From Symploca sp. SIO2E9 (lineage in GTDB: Bacteria; Cyanobacteriota; Cyanobacteriia; Cyanobacteriales; Coleofasciculaceae): a stretch of DNA of 34,717 bases. The stretch's first letter is position 1; each line of letters starts with the position of its first letter. The position numbers and the translations under genes were made by a program. Shown piece after piece: positions 32,448 to 34,717 of the stretch. Where the stretch lies: NCBI GenBank assembly GCA_010692645.1, contig JAAHGS010000057.1, positions 1 to 34,717 on the forward strand, read 5' to 3'. Under the pieces are notes generated by a model. It saw only the letters and a list, made by a program, of their open reading frames with translations, made no database searches and was not told the DNA's origin.

Positions 32448-32500
32448 CATCATCCCCGGCCTCAAAGGCGCAGGGGAAAAAACTGAAATTCCCCTCTGCG
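32444..32500. terminator. Right-end-like hairpin and overlapping second hairpin after the GMC gene
   Basis: TTGACATCATCCCC, GCCT, CAA, AGGC and GGGG give a right-end-type stem overlapping the GMC stop codon. A second stem, CGCAGGGGAA (32469-32478) with TTCCCCTCTGCG (32489-32500), shares the GGGG arm with the first, so the two folds exclude each other. The site lies between convergent genes and probably acts as a terminator for at least one of them. Confidence 0.6.
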
Positions 32501-32573
32501 ATTGACTTACACGTGCTATTGGTCAAGATGGTTAAGTCCCAACTACTCAAAACAGCAAAAGCTATATGAGAAT

Positions 32574-34409
32574 TCAATGTACAGAGACAGATACTTGCTG
32601 AGGCTGGTAGTCAGAACCCAACTTGTTGGCGCAAAATCCTAACTCTCGGCTTTGTCCAGGCTCGATTATCCTCCCCCAATCCATAGGAGTAACGACATAT
32701 TGCGAACCTTGGGGGCGGAAATTACCGTTCCAAGTATTATTGATCGCAGCCTGATTCATCCGGAAGCTCAGTTGCCAATCGCCAACACTAGTATTGCCCT
32801 GATTAGTTACCTGCATACTGATGCAAAATCCTGTTTGCCAATCTGAATACATTTTAGATGTTACCTTGAGCTGAGATTGTACACCCTGAGAAACACGGGG
32901 ACTTACACGAGGAGGTAATTGAGGCTTAGTTGCAGGATTTCTAAAAGCAGGTTCAGGAGTTGGTTGCGGCTTGGTAGCTGGCACAGTTGTCTGGGTATTT
33001 GCCAAGTTACTGGCAAAACTGACTGGTTGTAGTAATCCCTGAAGCAGTCTTTGTTTGGAACCATCAACAGAGCTCCAGTTATCTTTGAGGATACCGCCTG
33101 TATCATCACTGTTAGGATTCCAACTCCAGTAGGCGAAGCTCAAGTCTTGTTGATTGATATAATCAACTAGCTGCCGCTTCCAAATCCCCTCCTTGGAGTT
33201 TCTATCTGTCCGGCGACCACCAAATTCTCCGATTAGAATGGGGGCAATTTCTTCTCTAGCAATGTAGTTCCATCCAGTTTCCCAGCGATTATCGAGATTT
33301 TCGGGAAAACTGGGTTCAGAAAACCAGGGATGATTGAAGACTCCAGGGCCGTACTCGTGGGGAGAATATACCAACTTGTTAGGAAGTGACAAACGCACTG
33401 GGTAACGTCTAACACCCTCTAGATTACTTCCCCGCCAATGGGTTGATAATTTTTGACCGGGAACATTTTTCTCGACGCCTTCAACAACAATTAGCCAATT
33501 AGGATTGATGCTAACAATAGCATTACCAGCTCTTTCTGCTGCTAATCGCCAGTCTGTATCCGGATCATCTGTACCCCAGCTGGCACGACCATAAGGCTCA
33601 TTTTTGAGGTCTGCTCCAATGACGTTGGCTTGATTTTTGTAGCGGTTTGCCAACATTTTCCAGGTTTCAATCCAGTCGGTTTCTGTAAACCCATCCCCAT
33701 ACCATAACTCTGGAATACGTTGGTCGTTAAGTCGGTGAGAGTCGAGCAGAATTAATAATCCCTGAGAGTCGGCTTCCTTAATGATGGCGTCCATGACTTC
33801 TAATGGCGATTTATCTTCAAGTTCTTGATTAGAGCCAATGCTGAAGTCAACTCCACTAATATTGGGCGCTCTGAGAGTTTTGACAGAGTAAGGTAGCCGG
33901 ATCATATTGTATCCTAAGCTTTTGATTTGCGCTAACATCTCTTTATAATCACGTTTCCACAAGCCGTGAGGGACGTGCATTTCTGTTTCTATGCCAAACC
34001 AGTTTACCCCTGTAAGTAATACGGTTTGACCAGTGGCATCGACTATTTTTGAGCCTTGAGTTGAGAGCGGTAGCCTAATCGCAATTGCCGATTTACTGGG
34101 ATAGACATAACTTTGAGAAGGTAAGGCTAATCCAATCAGAGAAGATAACACTAAGGCTAATCCAAACCAGAGGATTGTTGAATGTGCTTTCCAATTAGTC
34201 TTTTTTGCCAAGGTATTTTGAAGTTTGCCTCTACTGCCTTGTCGGCGTGACAATTTTGCTAAGGGTTGATTTTGTCTGTTGGCTGCTGTTGCACCATAGC
34301 GATTACCAGAGCCCAGTGGAAACACTCCTATGTATTCGAGAGCCTTGAAAACCAAGGCTGATGCAGAATGGGTTAGCCATGAGAGGGGGTGCAATAAAAA
34401 TCTAAACAT
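32574..34409 (-). CDS. GH5 cellulase-like glycoside hydrolase with C-terminal CBM2
   Basis: A 611-residue exported or membrane-anchored enzyme. A basic N-terminal region of about 75 residues precedes one hydrophobic helix (about 78-97), so it is likely a type II signal anchor. The GH5 barrel spans about 115-445: LLTGVNWFGIET, MIRLPYSV, the acid/base Glu271 in DLKNEPYG, HEYGPGV, and the nucleophile Glu395 in LIGEFGG. A Pro/Thr-rich linker (about 465-510) joins a C-terminal family 2 carbohydrate-binding module (about 515-611) with two Cys placed for the usual disulfide (TGFCISMQVTNQG and ELGFCAN). The natural substrate is probably beta-1,4-glucan, possibly the cell's own cellulose or sheath. 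The ATG at 34409 is the start. Confidence 0.9.
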   Translation of the reverse strand: MFRFLLHPLSWLTHSASALVFKALEYIGVFPLGSGNRYGATAANRQNQPLAKLSRRQGSRGKLQNTLAKKTNWKAHSTILWFGLALVLSSLIGLALPSQSYVYPSKSAIAIRLPLSTQGSKIVDATGQTVLLTGVNWFGIETEMHVPHGLWKRDYKEMLAQIKSLGYNMIRLPYSVKTLRAPNISGVDFSIGSNQELEDKSPLEVMDAIIKEADSQGLLILLDSHRLNDQRIPELWYGDGFTETDWIETWKMLANRYKNQANVIGADLKNEPYGRASWGTDDPDTDWRLAAERAGNAIVSINPNWLIVVEGVEKNVPGQKLSTHWRGSNLEGVRRYPVRLSLPNKLVYSPHEYGPGVFNHPWFSEPSFPENLDNRWETGWNYIAREEIAPILIGEFGGRRTDRNSKEGIWKRQLVDYINQQDLSFAYWSWNPNSDDTGGILKDNWSSVDGSKQRLLQGLLQPVSFASNLANTQTTVPATKPQPTPEPAFRNPATKPQLPPRVSPRVSQGVQSQLKVTSKMYSDWQTGFCISMQVTNQGNTSVGDWQLSFRMNQAAINNTWNGNFRPQGSQYVVTPMDWGRIIEPGQSRELGFCANKLGSDYQPQQVSVSVH

Positions 34410-34506
34410 ATTTGTTAAAGTAGTGAGGCGATTGACTTAGCTAACTTGGTGAGTAGGCTCCTTGATACCGTGCTAGTAGTTGACGGTGGAATATCTAGAT
34501 TAACCA

Positions 34507-34537
34507 TTGACACTCCCTCGCTTTTAGCGAGGGATTC
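34507..34537 (-). ncRNA. tnpB right-end hairpin, candidate 3' end of an omega-RNA
   Basis: On the minus strand, directly after the tnpB stop, GAATCCCTCGCT, a short A-rich loop, AGCGAGGG and AGTGTCAA form a strong stem-loop. In IS200/IS605 elements the omega-RNA that guides TnpB ends in the right end, and the flanking DNA serves as guide. If the element ends at TCAA, the guide here would begin TGGTTAATCTAGATATTCCA. The element border is inferred, not shown. Confidence 0.55.
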
Positions 34538-34717
34538 TTAGGTCGTGGGGATTCCAATGAATTTACCCTCACTAAGCATCTTGACCGTATGCCCTACGGC
34601 TGCAAGTCCCCGTATAGCGACTACTTGAGCGGCTGCCACATCTCTATCAGTGCTATAGCCGCAATGGTGGCAATGGTGTGTTCTTTGTGCCAGAGTTTTC
34701 TTTCCAGTCTCGGTTAG
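34538..34717 (-). CDS. tnpB: IS200/IS605-family TnpB, C-terminal part (gene runs off the window)
   Basis: Reading inward from the right window edge on the minus strand gives 59 codons and a TAA stop. The peptide has the second half of the TnpB zinc ribbon (THHCHHCGYSTDRDVAAAQ). The final catalytic Asp of the RuvC-like nuclease lies in the DRDVAAAQ motif, followed by a typical TnpB tail. TnpB is an RNA-guided nuclease encoded by IS200/IS605 and IS607 transposons. The first Cys pair and the rest of the gene lie outside the window, so whether it is intact cannot be judged. The right-end hairpin follows the stop directly. Confidence 0.88.
   Translation of the reverse strand, partial: LTETGKKTLAQRTHHCHHCGYSTDRDVAAAQVVAIRGLAAVGHTVKMLSEGKFIGIPTT

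Overview
This window comes from a cyanobacterial chromosome. The strongest evidence is a complete kaiA-kaiB-kaiC circadian clock cluster. It is supported by about a dozen HIP1 octamers (GCGATCGC), a Ycf20 homologue, a PAP/fibrillin protein, a pheophorbide-a-oxygenase-type Rieske protein, D-glycerate 3-kinase for photorespiration, and a CyRepA-type replication protein. KaiA is full length, with an N-terminal pseudo-receiver, unlike the short C-terminal-only KaiA of Anabaena/Nostoc. This points to a lineage outside that group, but I cannot name the species.

Layout. 1-181 is a C-rich minisatellite. 194-3444 holds a SWIM zinc-finger protein, a PAP/fibrillin protein and, divergently, a Rieske oxygenase. 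3447-3696 is a repeat-rich convergent junction. 3704-9547 holds, all on the minus strand, the CyRepA-like protein, glycerate kinase and a membrane-anchored TRAP-type solute-binding protein. 9920-12487 holds ycf20 and, divergently, a GT39-family glycosyltransferase that carries an in-frame minisatellite and ends inside a small mobile element. 12684-19520 is the clock region: a very large hybrid histidine kinase is transcribed divergently from kaiA, kaiB and kaiC. 19985-23047 is a pair on the minus strand: a predicted outer-membrane beta-barrel protein followed by a secreted CHAT-domain protein with tandem repeats. 23534-28122 holds a DUF429 protein, an Xis-like HTH protein, an unknown tail-anchored protein, a GT4 glycosyltransferase, an O-methyltransferase and a small unknown ORF. 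28283-34409 holds an SLH-anchored GHL10-type glycoside hydrolase, a GMC oxidoreductase and a GH5 cellulase with CBM2. The window ends in the 3' part of an IS200/IS605-type tnpB gene.

Most genes are ordinary cyanobacterial housekeeping or envelope genes. The unusual layer is the non-coding sequence. (1) Six hairpins match the stem-loop that follows the tnpB stop at the window end, five of them without a tnpB; four lie in three convergent gene junctions, and two overlap a stop codon. (2) Two families of small inverted-repeat elements (MITE-like) are present, one with TATAGCA-type ends and one with CTAG/GGTTTGCT ends. One insertion supplies the last codons and stop of the GT39 gene, and another sits exactly on the stop codon of the SLH hydrolase. 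(3) Several tandem arrays share a 7-bp period. (4) A G-rich minisatellite is shared by the window start and the GT39 coding sequence. I see no CRISPR array, rRNA, tRNA or recognisable prophage.
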